From Sphaerisporangium dianthi (GTDB lineage Bacteria; Actinomycetota; Actinomycetes; Streptosporangiales; Streptosporangiaceae): a stretch of DNA of 64,000 nucleotides. This document shows, piece by piece, positions 25,525-35,024 of this stretch; the stretch's first letter is position 1; the number at the start of each line of letters is the position of its first letter. The stretch is taken from contig NZ_JBHSFP010000002.1 in NCBI RefSeq assembly GCF_042654065.1, positions 1 to 64,000 of the forward strand, read 5' to 3'. The notes beneath the pieces were generated by a model. That model was not told where the DNA came from and searched no databases. It saw only the letters and a program-made list of their open reading frames with translations. Made by a program: the position numbers and the translations under genes.

Positions 25525-27861
25525 TCAGCGGCCGGGGATGACGGGAGCCACCTTGGTGGTGTCGGCTCCGCGGTCGTTTCCGCCGCGGTTGCCGCGGTTG
25601 CCGTTGCCCCGGTTGTTGTCCGGACCTCCGAGGTCTCCGTCCGGGCCGCCGTGATCGTCCGGAACCGGGAAGCCGGTGCCGTCGTTCTCGATCGGGTCCT
25701 TGGGAGGCTTGGGCGCGCAGCCGCCGCTGCAGCCGCCGAAGCGGCTCATGTCCGGCGCGGTGAACGACGAGGGGTCGATGCCGGAAAGGGCGTCGAGCAT
25801 CGTCGCCTTCCAGATCTGACCTGAGATCGTGGCGCCGAACACCTCGCCGTAGTAGCGGCCGCCGATGGTGACGCCGCGCAGCGGGTGGGTGTAGGACCCG
25901 CGCGGGTCGCCGAGGCTGACGGCGCCGGCGAGGTCGGGGGTGTAGCCGGCGAACCAGGCGGTCATCGACCCGTCGGTGGTGCCGGTCTTGCCCGCGGCGT
26001 CCCGGCCGATGCCGCCGACGCCCCTCATCGTGCCCTTGGTGAACACGCCTTCGAGGATGGCGGACACCGCGTCGGCGACCTTCTCGTCGATGGCCTGCTT
26101 GCAGGAGGGCTTGAACTCGGTCGTCTCGCCGTTGCGGTTGGTGATCGAGGTGATCGCCATCGGCTTGCAGTACTTGCCGCGGGCGCCGAACGTCGCGTAG
26201 GCGCTGGCAACGGTGACCGGGTCCATCTCGTTGACGCCGAGGGTGAAGGTCTCGACCTCCTGCAGCTTGCGGCCGTCGGAGCGCTTGATGCCGAGGTCCT
26301 TGGCGGTCTTGACGACGTCGCAGAGCCCGACCTTGCGCTCGAGAGCGAGGAAGAAGGTGTTGACCGACCCCCAGGTGCCGGTCTGGAGGGTCCTGAAGGC
26401 GCCGCTGCCGCCCTCGGAGTTGTGCGCGACGTGGGTGGGGTCGCCGACGTTCTCGCCCTTGCAGTTCTTGAAGTCGCTGTAGCCGCCGGCCTGGAAGCTG
26501 CTGCCGGAGTTGAGGCCGTCGCCGAACTTCATGCCCTCCTTGAGCGCCGTCGCGAGGGTGAAGACCTTGAACGTCGATCCGGCCTGGAAACCGGTGCCGC
26601 CGCCGTGCGCGGCGTCGGCGACCAGGTTGTAGGTGGACTGGTTCTTCTTCTTGCTCCGCCCGTACTTGCGGCTCGCGGCCATGGCCTTGATCTCGCCGGT
26701 GCCCGGCTCGACCAGCGCCTCGGCGGCCACGGGCTTGTCCGAGGCGTGGACCCACTTCTTGATGGCCTTGTCGGCGGCCTTCTGCATCTTGGTGTCGAGC
26801 GTGGTCCTGATGGTCAGGCCGCCCCGGTTGAGGAACTCCTCGCGGGCCTTCTGGGTCTTGCCGAACTGCGTGTCGTTGCGGATCTCGTTCTGCACGTACA
26901 TGCAGAAGTAGGGGTAGTCGCTCTCTTCGCAGCCGCCGGGGATGTCGATGTCCTTGAAGACGAGCTTCTTGGCCTTGGCCTCCGCCGCCTGCTCGGTCGT
27001 GATCTTCTTCAGCTCGGCCATGCGGTCGAGCACGGTGTTGCGGCGGGCCAGCAGGGCCGCCTTGTGCCGCTTGCCGAGGTTGGGGTCGGTGGCGTTGGGG
27101 TTCTGCACGGCTCCGGCCAGCGTGGCAGCCTCTTCGAGGTTCAGCTTGGACGCCGGCTTGTCGAAGAAGCGCCGGCTCGCGGCCTGGATGCCGTACGCGC
27201 TGGCGCCGAAATAGGCGATGTTGAGATAGCGCTCGAGGATGTCGTCCTTGGAGTACTTGTTCTCGATGCCCATGGCGTACCGCAGCTCGTTGAGCTTGCG
27301 CGAGACCGTCGGCGCGATGGCCGCCAGTTGTTCTTCCTTGGTCTCCGCCTTGTTCAGCAGGACCTGCTTCACGTACTGCTGGGTGATCGAGGAGCCGCCC
27401 TGCGAGACGGCGCCCGACTGGAAGTTCTTCATCATCGCGCGGGCGAAGCCCTCCAGGTCGAGGGCGCCGTGCTCGTAGAAGCGGAAGTCCTCGATGGAGA
27501 TGATCGCCTGCTGCATGACCGGGGCGACCTTGTCCAGCGGCACCGATTCGCGGTTCTGGTAGTAGAACTGCGCGATCAGTTTGCCCTTGGCGTCCCGGAT
27601 CTCGGTCTTCTCTGGAAGATCGGGCTCTTTGAGGTCCTCCGGGTTGAGGTTGAGCACGTCAGAGGCGCTCTTGATGCCGACGCCGGCCCCGCCGACGGTG
27701 GGCAGCGCGATGGCCGCGGCAAGCACGCCCGCGGCGACGGCGGCCGCGATGAGCCGCACCAGGTTCGCTACTACGGATCCCAGACCCTTGCCTTGAGCTC
27801 GCACGAGACCAAGGGTATGTCGAACCGCTGACTCAATAGGTACCCAAAGTCCATTTCGCAT
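25525..27861 (-). CDS. ponA2: Class A penicillin-binding protein (PonA2-type)
   Basis: 778-residue bifunctional peptidoglycan synthase anchored by one N-terminal helix. The GT51 glycosyltransferase shows EDFRFYEHGALD (catalytic Glu) and GGSSITQQYVKQVLL. The transpeptidase has STFK (SxxK serine), SVN and KTGT. The C-terminal 60 residues are a Gly/Asn/Asp-rich disordered tail. It polymerises and crosslinks glycan strands outside the membrane. Position next to wblA/whiB4 and the ArsA-like genes matches Rv3682. The start is uncertain, and a GTG at 27804 would remove 19 residues. Confidence 0.9.
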   Translation of the reverse strand: MRNGLWVPIESAVRHTLGLVRAQGKGLGSVVANLVRLIAAAVAAGVLAAAIALPTVGGAGVGIKSASDVLNLNPEDLKEPDLPEKTEIRDAKGKLIAQFYYQNRESVPLDKVAPVMQQAIISIEDFRFYEHGALDLEGFARAMMKNFQSGAVSQGGSSITQQYVKQVLLNKAETKEEQLAAIAPTVSRKLNELRYAMGIENKYSKDDILERYLNIAYFGASAYGIQAASRRFFDKPASKLNLEEAATLAGAVQNPNATDPNLGKRHKAALLARRNTVLDRMAELKKITTEQAAEAKAKKLVFKDIDIPGGCEESDYPYFCMYVQNEIRNDTQFGKTQKAREEFLNRGGLTIRTTLDTKMQKAADKAIKKWVHASDKPVAAEALVEPGTGEIKAMAASRKYGRSKKKNQSTYNLVADAAHGGGTGFQAGSTFKVFTLATALKEGMKFGDGLNSGSSFQAGGYSDFKNCKGENVGDPTHVAHNSEGGSGAFRTLQTGTWGSVNTFFLALERKVGLCDVVKTAKDLGIKRSDGRKLQEVETFTLGVNEMDPVTVASAYATFGARGKYCKPMAITSITNRNGETTEFKPSCKQAIDEKVADAVSAILEGVFTKGTMRGVGGIGRDAAGKTGTTDGSMTAWFAGYTPDLAGAVSLGDPRGSYTHPLRGVTIGGRYYGEVFGATISGQIWKATMLDALSGIDPSSFTAPDMSRFGGCSGGCAPKPPKDPIENDGTGFPVPDDHGGPDGDLGGPDNNRGNGNRGNRGGNDRGADTTKVAPVIPGR

Positions 27862-28075
27862 TGACTCGCGGACTACCCGCGGAGGGGATGACTAGTCATT
27901 CCCGGCCACATGGCCTGACATGACCATGCGGGAAATTGACCCGCCCGGGGTCTGTCGGTGCGAACGTCTGGTTGCGTACGTTCTCCTCTGCGGCAACTGA
28001 ATAAGAGGAGGCTCGACGCCCGCGCCCGTCGGCCGCCAAGTGACGACTGACCACCTATAGGGGAGTGGGGTCGAA

Positions 28076-28372
28076 ATGTGGATCACGGATTGGACCTCCC
28101 GTGCCGCCTGTCGAGGTGCGGATCCTGACGCGTTGTTCGTGCAGGGTGCCGCCCAGAACAGGGCGAAGCTCATCTGCCGAGGATGCCCGGTCCGTACCGA
28201 ATGCCTCGCGGATGCACTGGACAATCGCATCGAGTTCGGGGTGTGGGGCGGGATGACCGAGCGAGAGCGGCGTGCGCTGCTCAGGCGTCGGCCGGATGTC
28301 ACCTCTTGGCGTGATCTCCTGGAGGTCGCCAAGGAAGAGTACGAGCGGACCAACGAGTTGATCGCCGGCTGA
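28076..28372 (+). CDS. wblA: WhiB-like iron-sulfur regulator (WblA/WhiB4 type)
   Basis: 98-residue WhiB-family protein. Four cysteines bind a 4Fe-4S cluster: Cys12, then CRGCPVRTEC. The GVWGGMTERERR turn and a basic C-terminus follow, the latter for DNA or sigma-factor contact. In Streptomyces WblA and in mycobacteria WhiB4 occupy exactly this position between the PBP and the two ArsA-like ATPases. They control development, antibiotic production or redox response; the same role here is inferred from orthology. It is divergent from ponA2, with a 214-bp spacer. Confidence 0.88.
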   Translation: MWITDWTSRAACRGADPDALFVQGAAQNRAKLICRGCPVRTECLADALDNRIEFGVWGGMTERERRALLRRRPDVTSWRDLLEVAKEEYERTNELIAG

Positions 28373-28382
28373 GTCCGGGGGG

Positions 28383-28400
28383 CCGAGGCGGTCGCCTCGG
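28383..28400. terminator. Terminator after wblA
   Basis: Short stem CCGAGGC/GCCTCGG, followed at 28416-28435 by a second G/C hairpin around TGATCACG. The pair separates wblA from the convergent ATPase gene. Confidence 0.5.
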
Positions 28401-28497
28401 GCCCACCAGGCGCCGGGGGGCTGATCACGGCCCCCTGAGTCGTGTCATCAGAGTGAAAGACGCGTCCGGTGGTCGTGAACCGCGCCACCGGGCGAAA

Positions 28498-29670
28498 TCA
28501 GGAGGCGAGAAGTTCGCCGATCTCGCGCAGACCGGCGAGATCGTGCACGTCCTCCGGCATGGCGAGCACTTCGGCGATCGGCACAGTGGGGTGGGCCGAT
28601 GCGAAGTGCTCCTGTTCCCGATGCTCGCGCGCGGCGAGCAGCATACGTCCGGCGTGAAGCCGCAACACGGCGGCCGTGAGCTCATGCTCGCCACGCGCTT
28701 CCAGGTCCTCTGCGGCCGCCGTGCTGCGGGCGGCCGAGAGGGCCGGCGCAGGCGAGCGATGAACTCTGTTGATCACCAGACCGGCCAAGGGCATGCTCTC
28801 TTCGGCCAGTCGCTCCACGAAGTACGAGGCCTCCCGCATCGCGTCCCTCTCGGGCGCGGCCACGACGAGGAACGCGGTGCCGGGAGCCTGGAGCAGGCGG
28901 TAGGTCTGCTCGGCCCGCTGCCTGAACCCTCCGAAGACGGCGTCCAGAGCGGCGACGAAGGTCTGGATGTCCTTGAGGAACTGCGCGCCCAAGATCTTGG
29001 TCAGCGCGCCGGCCACCAGACTGAAACCCGCGTTGAGCAGCTTGAACGCGCTCCTGCCCCCGGCTTTGGCGGGCGCCATGAGGATCCTGATGAGGCGTCC
29101 GTCGAGGAAGCGGCCGAGCCGCTCAGGGGCGTCGAGGAAGTCCAGCGCCGACCGGGACGGGGGCGTGTCGACGATGATCAGGTCCCAGTCGTCCGACCGG
29201 CGGAGCTGGCCGAGCTTCTCCATCGCCATGTACTCCTGCGTGCCGGAGAAACTGGACGACAGCGACTGGTAGAAGGGGTTGGTCAAGATCTGCCGGGCGC
29301 GCTCGGGGTCGGCGTGCGCCTCGATGATCTCGTCGAACGTCCGCTTCATGTCGAGCATCATCGCGTGCAACTCGCCCGTGCCCTCCACCCCGTCCACCAG
29401 GCGCGGGGTGTTGTCCAGCTCGGTGAGCCCCATCGACTGCGCCAGACGGCGCGCCGGGTCGACGGTGAGGACGACGACGCGCCGGCCGCGCTCGGCCGCC
29501 CGCAGGCCGATGGCCGCCGCCGTGGTGGTCTTCCCCACGCCGCCCGAGCCGCAGCACACCACGATGCGCGTGTGCGGGTCGTCCAGGACGGCGTCCATGT
29601 GGAGAACCGGTGAGGTGCGGCGCGGGCCGTCCCCGGGATGACCCGCGGTAGCCGTGGCGGAGGCGGTCAT
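28498..29670 (-). CDS. ArsA-like anion-transporting ATPase (second gene of pair)
   Basis: 390-residue P-loop ATPase of the ArsA/GET3 group. Walker A is GSGGVGKTTTAAAIG; TVDPARRLAQ (A-loop/switch) and IIVDTPPSRSALDFLDAPERL (switch II) follow. The ATG is set by AAGGG upstream, which trims a spurious N-terminal extension. Neither partner carries the arsenite-binding Cys triplet of true ArsA. The orthologous pair Rv3679/Rv3680 is linked to tolerance of reactive metabolites in mycobacteria. It lies 58 bp downstream of its partner and surely shares its operon. Confidence 0.88.
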   Translation of the reverse strand: MTASATATAGHPGDGPRRTSPVLHMDAVLDDPHTRIVVCCGSGGVGKTTTAAAIGLRAAERGRRVVVLTVDPARRLAQSMGLTELDNTPRLVDGVEGTGELHAMMLDMKRTFDEIIEAHADPERARQILTNPFYQSLSSSFSGTQEYMAMEKLGQLRRSDDWDLIIVDTPPSRSALDFLDAPERLGRFLDGRLIRILMAPAKAGGRSAFKLLNAGFSLVAGALTKILGAQFLKDIQTFVAALDAVFGGFRQRAEQTYRLLQAPGTAFLVVAAPERDAMREASYFVERLAEESMPLAGLVINRVHRSPAPALSAARSTAAAEDLEARGEHELTAAVLRLHAGRMLLAAREHREQEHFASAHPTVPIAEVLAMPEDVHDLAGLREIGELLAS

Positions 29671-29728
29671 GCGAGCGTTTCCCTTGAGCGAGAGTTCGTG
29701 TGGCGGGGGCCGTTCACGGGGCGAGATC

Positions 29729-30733
29729 TCATGCGGCCCCTTGGGAGCGCATCGCCTCGGCCAGCTCGTACAGGCCGGAGAGGTCGGCGCCGTCGGGCAG
29801 GAGCGGCAGTTCGTACTGCGGAGTCTTGGCCCGGGCGAGCGACTGCCGCTCGCGGCGCTCAAGGACGGTGCGCCGCGCGTGCTCGGTGATCTCCTCGGCC
29901 AGCGCCTCGGCGATCTCGGACGCGCCGGCCGCGCCCTCGGCCAGGCCGGCGGCCTTGAGCCCGAGGGCGAGCTCGCCGGGGTCGAAGCCGCCGTCGACCG
30001 CGGCGTCCAGGGCGGCCTCGGGCAGCAGCTCGGGCCGCACCATGTTGATGAAGACGCCGCCGACGGGCAGCTTGGCCTCGTGGAGGCTCTCGATGCCGTC
30101 CAGCGTCTCCTGTACCGGCATCTCCTCCAGCAGCGTGACGAAGTGCACGGCGGTCTCGGGCGAGGCGACGACCCCGCGGACCAGGTCGGCGTGGTTCTTC
30201 ACCGGCCCGATGCGCGCGAGCCCGGCCACCTCGCTGGTGACGTTGAGAAAGCGGGTGATGCGCCCCGTGGGCGGGGCGTCCATGACGACGGCGTCGTAGG
30301 CGCGTCTGCCGGCCTTGTCGCGGCGGCGCACGGCCTCGCTGGTCTTGCCGGTGACGAGCACGTCACGCAGGCCCGGGGCGATGGTCGTGGCGAAGTCGAC
30401 CAGCCCGATCTTGTTGAGGGCCTTGCCGGCCCGGCGCATCCCGTAGAACATCTCGACGTACTCGAGCATGGCCTCTTCGGGGTCGATGGCCAGGGCGTAC
30501 ACGTCGCCGCCGCCCGGCGCCACGGCGATCTTGCGTTCCTCGTACGGCAGGGGCGGGATGTCGAAGACCTGGGCGATGCCTTGGCGTCCCTCCACCTCGA
30601 CGAGCAGCACTTTCCGGCCGCCCGCCGCGAGGGCGAGGGCCAGCGCGGCGGCCACGGTCGTCTTGCCCGTGCCGCCCTTGCCGGTCACGACGTGGAGTCG
30701 TACGCCGTCCCAATCGGTGTCGCGAGCACTCAC
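29729..30733 (-). CDS. ArsA-like anion-transporting ATPase (first gene of pair)
   Basis: About 334 residues, ortholog of Rv3679: RLHVVTGKGGTGKTTVAAAL (Walker A), LLVEVEGRQGIAQVFDIPPL, VVMDAPPTGRITRFLNV (switch II) and the C-terminal LPDGADLSGLYELAEAM. It is presumed to work as a heterodimer with the following ATPase. The start is ambiguous: GTG 30733 is used here, and an in-frame TTG at 30751 with GGAAAG upstream is possible. Confidence 0.87.
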   Translation of the reverse strand: MSARDTDWDGVRLHVVTGKGGTGKTTVAAALALALAAGGRKVLLVEVEGRQGIAQVFDIPPLPYEERKIAVAPGGGDVYALAIDPEEAMLEYVEMFYGMRRAGKALNKIGLVDFATTIAPGLRDVLVTGKTSEAVRRRDKAGRRAYDAVVMDAPPTGRITRFLNVTSEVAGLARIGPVKNHADLVRGVVASPETAVHFVTLLEEMPVQETLDGIESLHEAKLPVGGVFINMVRPELLPEAALDAAVDGGFDPGELALGLKAAGLAEGAAGASEIAEALAEEITEHARRTVLERRERQSLARAKTPQYELPLLPDGADLSGLYELAEAMRSQGAA

Positions 30734-30826
30734 CCTTCGAAGGCTACCCAACAGTCACTTTCCGATTCGCCGTCCGCCCTCTTCAGAGCGCACCTGGGAC
30801 GCAGGTCACACCCGCCGCGCGGCCGG

Positions 30827-30866
30827 TCGTCCACAGGGCGGGGCGTTCGGGACGGAGTTGTCCACA
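30827..30866. promoter_or_regulatory. Two DnaA-box-like sequences 31 bp apart
   Basis: TCGTCCACAG at 30827 and TTGTCCACAA at 30858. The second matches the actinomycete DnaA box TTGTCCACA exactly. They lie in the divergent spacer between the ArsA-like pair and the DUF4177 gene. Confidence 0.45.
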
Positions 30867-30917
30867 ACCGTGGCGGCCGGGCCGCCTGGAGCCGTCCGGC
30901 CCGTCTACAGTTCCACC

Positions 30918-31073
30918 ATGAAGCGCTACGAATATGCGACGGTCCCTCTGCTGACCCACGCCACCAAGCAGATCCTCGACAACTGGGGGCAGGACGGCTG
31001 GGAGCTCGTCACGGTCATCCCGGGGCCCAACCCCGAGCAGCTCGTCGCCTACATGAAGCGGGAGAAGGCATGA
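30918..31073 (+). CDS. DUF4177 family small protein
   Basis: 51 residues: KRYEYATVPLL and then NWGQDGWELVTVIPGP, the DUF4177 core. Function unknown. The stop overlaps the RidA start (ATGA), so the two are co-translated. The same arrangement is found in mycobacteria. Confidence 0.85.
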   Translation: MKRYEYATVPLLTHATKQILDNWGQDGWELVTVIPGPNPEQLVAYMKREKA

Positions 31074-31531
31074 GCTCGCCTGAGGAACGCCTGAAGGAGC
31101 TGGGGCTCACTCTGCCCGAGGTCGTCAAGCCGCTGGCCTCGTACGTGCCCGCCGTCCGCACCGGCGACCACGTGTACGTGTCGGGCCAGATCCCGATGGA
31201 GAACGGCAAGCTCGGGGCCACGGGCAAGGTCGGCGCCGAGGTGACGCTCGAAGAGGCCAAGCGGCAGGCGAGGGTGTGCGCGCTCAACGGCATCGCCGCC
31301 GCCGCCCAGGCCGCGGGCGGCCTGGGGAACATCGTGCGCATCGTCAAGGTCGTCGGCTTCGTGGCGAGCGCCCCCGGGTTCACCGACCAGCCGAAGGTCG
31401 TCAACGGGGCCAGCGAGCTGTTCGGCGAGGTCTTCGGCGACGCGGGCATCCACGCGCGCAGCGCCGTCGGGGTGGCCGCCCTCCCGCTGGACGTCCCGGT
31501 CGAGGTGGAGCTCATCGCCGAAGTCCGATAG
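31070..31531 (+). CDS. RidA/YjgF family protein
   Basis: 153 residues. RidA-type enamine/imine deaminase fold: VYVSGQIPMENG near the start and HARSAVGVAALPLDVPVEVE near the end. The Arg in HARS corresponds to the catalytic Arg105 of E. coli RidA. Family members hydrolyse reactive 2-aminoacrylate, although subfamilies differ. It is coupled to DUF4177 and followed by a Nudix gene. Confidence 0.85.
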   Translation: MSSPEERLKELGLTLPEVVKPLASYVPAVRTGDHVYVSGQIPMENGKLGATGKVGAEVTLEEAKRQARVCALNGIAAAAQAAGGLGNIVRIVKVVGFVASAPGFTDQPKVVNGASELFGEVFGDAGIHARSAVGVAALPLDVPVEVELIAEVR

Positions 31532-31603
31532 CCCATGACACCATGGTCCGGCCGAGTCCCGTTCGGTTGGACCATGGAGCGGGCCGCGTACCACGGAGGT
31601 CGC

Positions 31604-32467
31604 ATGAACGGCATCCCGCTCCCCGGAGCGCTGGGCGTGCGCGCCCGCGAGATCCTCGCCGGGCAGATCGAGCCCGTGCCCGCGAGGGACGCCGCCACCG
31701 TGGTGCTCCTTCGCCCGAACGGCCCGGTTCCCGCCGATCCGCCCTCCGGAGCCGCAGGGGTCGAGGTCTACATGCTCCGGCGGGCGGCCAGCATGGCCTT
31801 CGCGGCGGGCGCGTACGTCTTCCCGGGCGGGTCGGTGGACCCGCGTGACGCCGACCAGGACGTCGCCTGGGCCGGGCCGCCGCCCGAGATCTGGGGCCGG
31901 GTGTTCGGCGCCGACGCCACCACCGCACGCGGCCTGGTCTGCGCGGCCGTGCGCGAGACCTTCGAGGAGTCCGGGGTCCTGCTGGCCGGCCCGAGCCCGG
32001 AGACGGTGGTCGCCGACACCACGGGGGACGACTGGGAGGCCGACCGCGAGGGGCTGATCGAGCGGCGCCTGTCTCTGGCGGAGTTCCTGCACAAGCGCGC
32101 CCTGGTCCTGCGCGCCGATCTGCTCCGGCCGTGGGCCCACTGGATCACGCCGGACGTCGAGCACAAGCGGTTCGACACGCGCTTCTTCGTGGCCGCGATG
32201 CCTCCGGGCCAGCGCACCCGCGACGTGGGAGGCGAGGCCGACGAGGTCGCATGGCTGCGCCCGGCGCAGGCGATCGAGCGGGCCGAGAACGGCGAGATCC
32301 TGCTGATGCCCCCGACCTTCCGCACCTTGACCGAATTATCGCAGTATGACGATGTGGGTGCCGTCCTGGCGTGCGAGCGAGAGATCGTGACCTTCAAACC
32401 GCACGCCGCCGAGGTGGACGGCGAGATGTGGCTGGTCATACCCGATGAGGATTATCGTCTGCCATGA
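31604..32467 (+). CDS. Nudix hydrolase (NUDT19-like)
   Basis: 287 residues; the ATG follows GGAGG. The Nudix signature is split by an insert, as in NUDT19/RP2 proteins: VFPGGSVDPRD, then about 45 residues, then AAVRETFEESGVLL with the catalytic REx2EE. It is likely to hydrolyse a CoA or nucleotide diphosphate derivative. The stop overlaps the start of the MBL gene (ATGA). Confidence 0.85.
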   Translation: MNGIPLPGALGVRAREILAGQIEPVPARDAATVVLLRPNGPVPADPPSGAAGVEVYMLRRAASMAFAAGAYVFPGGSVDPRDADQDVAWAGPPPEIWGRVFGADATTARGLVCAAVRETFEESGVLLAGPSPETVVADTTGDDWEADREGLIERRLSLAEFLHKRALVLRADLLRPWAHWITPDVEHKRFDTRFFVAAMPPGQRTRDVGGEADEVAWLRPAQAIERAENGEILLMPPTFRTLTELSQYDDVGAVLACEREIVTFKPHAAEVDGEMWLVIPDEDYRLP

Positions 32468-33267
32468 GCGGTCTCCGAATCCCCGTGGACGGCCTGGACG
32501 GAGCCGGTACGGCCCGGGCCACCAACCTCCTGGCGCCCAACGCCTCTCCCATGACGCTCGACGGCACCAACACCTGGGTCATCGGCGAGCCCGGCGCGCG
32601 GTCCGTCCTGGTGGTCGATCCCGGCCCTGACGACGAGGGGCACCTGCGGCGGGTGGCCGGTCACCTCGCCGGGCGGCGGGTGGAGGCGATCCTGCTCACC
32701 CACGGCCACGACGACCACAGCGGCGGAGCCCGGCGCTTCGCCGAGATGGTGGGCGCGCGCGTACGCGCCCTCGACCCCGGGCACGTCCTCGGGGACGAAG
32801 GGCTCGGGGACGGCGACGTCGTCACGGCCGGCGATCTCGAACTGCGGGTCATCGGCACGCCGGGCCACTCGTTCGACTCGCTGTGCTTCTGGCTGCCGGG
32901 CGACGAGGCCATGCTGACCGGCGACACCGTCCTCGGCCGGGGCACCACCGTGATCGCGCCCGACGGCGATCTGGGCGATTACCTGCGCAGCCTCGACCGG
33001 CTGCGGGCCAGTGCCGAGATCGTGGCGGCGCGGGCGCTGCTGCCCGGCCACGGGCCGCTGCTGCCGGAGCCGATCACCGCGCTGGACGGTTACATCGCCC
33101 ACAGACGCGAGCGCCTGCATCAGATCAGGCGAGCCCGTGACGAGGGCGCGAGGACTCCGGAGGAGATCGTCAGAGTCGTCTACGCGGAGGTCCCCGAAGA
33201 TCTGTGGCCGGCGGCCGAGATGTCAGTGCGGGCGCAGCTGTCCTACCTGGACGGCCTGAACGCCTGA
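32464..33267 (+). CDS. MBL-fold metallohydrolase
   Basis: 267 residues, metallo-beta-lactamase fold of the glyoxalase II/LACTB2 type. Metal ligands are in THGHDDHSGG, GTPGHSFDS, LTGDTVLG and LLPGHGP. A C-terminal winged-helix-like extension (RDEGARTPEEIVRVVY) is typical of the LACTB2 group. Orthologous by position to Rv3677c. Substrate unknown; the coupled Nudix gene suggests joint work on small metabolites or RNA fragments. Confidence 0.87.
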   Translation: MSGLRIPVDGLDGAGTARATNLLAPNASPMTLDGTNTWVIGEPGARSVLVVDPGPDDEGHLRRVAGHLAGRRVEAILLTHGHDDHSGGARRFAEMVGARVRALDPGHVLGDEGLGDGDVVTAGDLELRVIGTPGHSFDSLCFWLPGDEAMLTGDTVLGRGTTVIAPDGDLGDYLRSLDRLRASAEIVAARALLPGHGPLLPEPITALDGYIAHRRERLHQIRRARDEGARTPEEIVRVVYAEVPEDLWPAAEMSVRAQLSYLDGLNA

Positions 33268-33295
33268 CCCCCGCAGGGCGCCACGCCGGGCCTGC

Positions 33296-33976
33296 CTATC
33301 GCGAGCGGGCGTAGAGGCGGTCGGCGTCCATGATGACGACGGCTTTGGCCTCGATGCGGAGCCAGCCGCGCTGCGCGAAGTCGGCGAGAGCCTTGTTCAC
33401 CGTCTCGCGGGAGGCGCCCACGTACTGCGCCAGCTCCTCCTGGGTGAGGTCGTGATGGACCCGCAGGCCCTCCTCGGTGCGCTGGCCGAACCGCTCGGCG
33501 AGGTCAAGCAGCGCCTTGCCGACGCGGCCGGGCACGTCGGTGAACACCAGGTCGGCCATGACGTCGTTGGTGCGGCGGAGCCGCTGGGCCAGGGCGCGGA
33601 GCAGGTGCAGGGCGACCTCGGGGCGTCCGGTCAGCCAGGGGCGCAGGTCGTCATGCCCCAACCCGGCCAGCCTGACGTCGGTCAGGGCGATGGCGCTCGC
33701 CGTGCGGGGCCTTGGGTCGAACAGGGAGAGCTCGCCGAACATTTCGCTCGGCCCGAGCACGCTCAGGAGGTTCTCGCGGCCGTCGGGTGCGGTGCGGATC
33801 AGCTTGATCTTGCCGTCCAGCACGACATAGAGCCGGTCACCCGTCTCGCCCTCGCTGAAGAGCGTCTGTCCCTTGTGGAGCTCCACCTCGGAGATGCCCG
33901 TGCGGAGTGCGGCGGCGCTCTCACGGTCGAGCGCGGAGAACAAAGGGGCCTTACCCAGCACGTCGTCGGTATTCAC
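33296..33976 (-). CDS. crp: Crp/Fnr-family transcriptional regulator
   Basis: 226 residues with GTG start after GGAGG. The cyclic-nucleotide-binding domain has GDRLYVVLDGKIKL and FGELSLFDPRPRTASA (phosphate-binding cassette). The dimerisation helix and a winged HTH (LTQEELAQYVGASRETVNKALADF) follow. It is orthologous in sequence and position to M. tuberculosis CRP Rv3676, a global regulator that in mycobacteria and Streptomyces includes acs among its targets. It is divergent from nth. Confidence 0.9.
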   Translation of the reverse strand: MNTDDVLGKAPLFSALDRESAAALRTGISEVELHKGQTLFSEGETGDRLYVVLDGKIKLIRTAPDGRENLLSVLGPSEMFGELSLFDPRPRTASAIALTDVRLAGLGHDDLRPWLTGRPEVALHLLRALAQRLRRTNDVMADLVFTDVPGRVGKALLDLAERFGQRTEEGLRVHHDLTQEELAQYVGASRETVNKALADFAQRGWLRIEAKAVVIMDADRLYARSR

Positions 33977-34105
33977 GGTGCCTCCTCGTCCAGTGGTCGC
34001 GCCACCACGCCTGCGCGCCACATCTGGGGATCGCGCTCGCTGCTAGACATTGTGACGTACTGCATCAAGGGGGTCGCATGGAGCCTGTCCGCGTAGGCTG
34101 TCGGG

Positions 34106-34825
34106 GTGCCTCGCAAAGTGACCTCCGCAGGGGAGTCCCGGCTCGCCCTGGTGCGCCGAGCTCGACGAATGACCCGAATCCTCGCGGAAACGTATCCCGA
34201 CGCCCACTGCGAGCTCGACTTCGACAACCCGCTTGAGTTGCTGGTCGCGACGATCCTCTCAGCGCAGTGTACGGACAAACGGGTCAATATGGTTACTCCG
34301 GTACTCTTTGCCAAATACAGGTCCGCAGTTGACTATGCCGGCGCCGACCGGGCGGAGCTGGAGGAGATCATCCGGTCGACCGGGTTCTTCCGCGCCAAGA
34401 CCAACAGCATCATCGGCATGGCCCAGGCCGTCTGCGAGCGTTACGGCGGCGAGGTGCCCGGCAAGCTCAAAGACCTCGTCACGCTCCCCGGGGTCGGCAG
34501 GAAGACCGCCAACGTGGTCCTCGGCAATGCCTTCAACGTGCCGGGCATCACGGTCGACACCCACTTCCAGCGCCTCACCCGCCGCTTCGCGTGGACCACC
34601 GAGACCGACCCGGTGAAGATCGAGCACGCGGTGGGCGAGCTCATCCCCAAGAGCCAGTGGACCGACATGTCGCACTATCTGATCTGGCACGGGCGTCGCA
34701 TCTGCCACGCCCGCAAGCCCGCGTGCGGCGTGTGCCCGCTGGCGAGCCTCTGCCCGTCCTTCGGCGAGGGCCCGACCGATCCGGAGCAGGCCGCCAAGCT
34801 CGTCCGCACCGGCCCCTTCTCCTAG
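34106..34825 (+). CDS. nth: Endonuclease III (DNA glycosylase/AP lyase)
   Basis: 239 residues. It removes oxidised pyrimidines and nicks AP sites in base excision repair. Features are SAQCTDKRVN, the helix-hairpin-helix LPGVGRKTANVV with the catalytic Lys, VDTHFQRL with the catalytic Asp, and the 4Fe-4S motif C-x6-C-x2-C-x5-C (CHARKPACGVCPLASLC). It starts with GTG. The position next to crp is conserved in actinobacteria. Confidence 0.93.
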   Translation: MPRKVTSAGESRLALVRRARRMTRILAETYPDAHCELDFDNPLELLVATILSAQCTDKRVNMVTPVLFAKYRSAVDYAGADRAELEEIIRSTGFFRAKTNSIIGMAQAVCERYGGEVPGKLKDLVTLPGVGRKTANVVLGNAFNVPGITVDTHFQRLTRRFAWTTETDPVKIEHAVGELIPKSQWTDMSHYLIWHGRRICHARKPACGVCPLASLCPSFGEGPTDPEQAAKLVRTGPFS

Positions 34826-35024
34826 CCTCTCTCCCGTCTTCCCCTAGCCTGTCCGTTCTTGTCCTAAGTCTTCCCCGTTCTCCCGACCTTTCCCGCCGAC
34901 CCGCGAACCGGCGCCCCTGGCCACGTGCCCGGCGAGCGCTCCGGCTTCCCGCCCGGCGACCGTTCGTCTCAGGCGCGGGAAGCTGCCGGATACGGCCGAT
35001 GTTGCTCCCCGCAGGAGGTGTGGC

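Noticed and set aside
25885..27831. 648-codon plus-strand frame opposite ponA2
   Set aside because: Antisense shadow; the minus-strand gene has complete GT51 and transpeptidase motifs.
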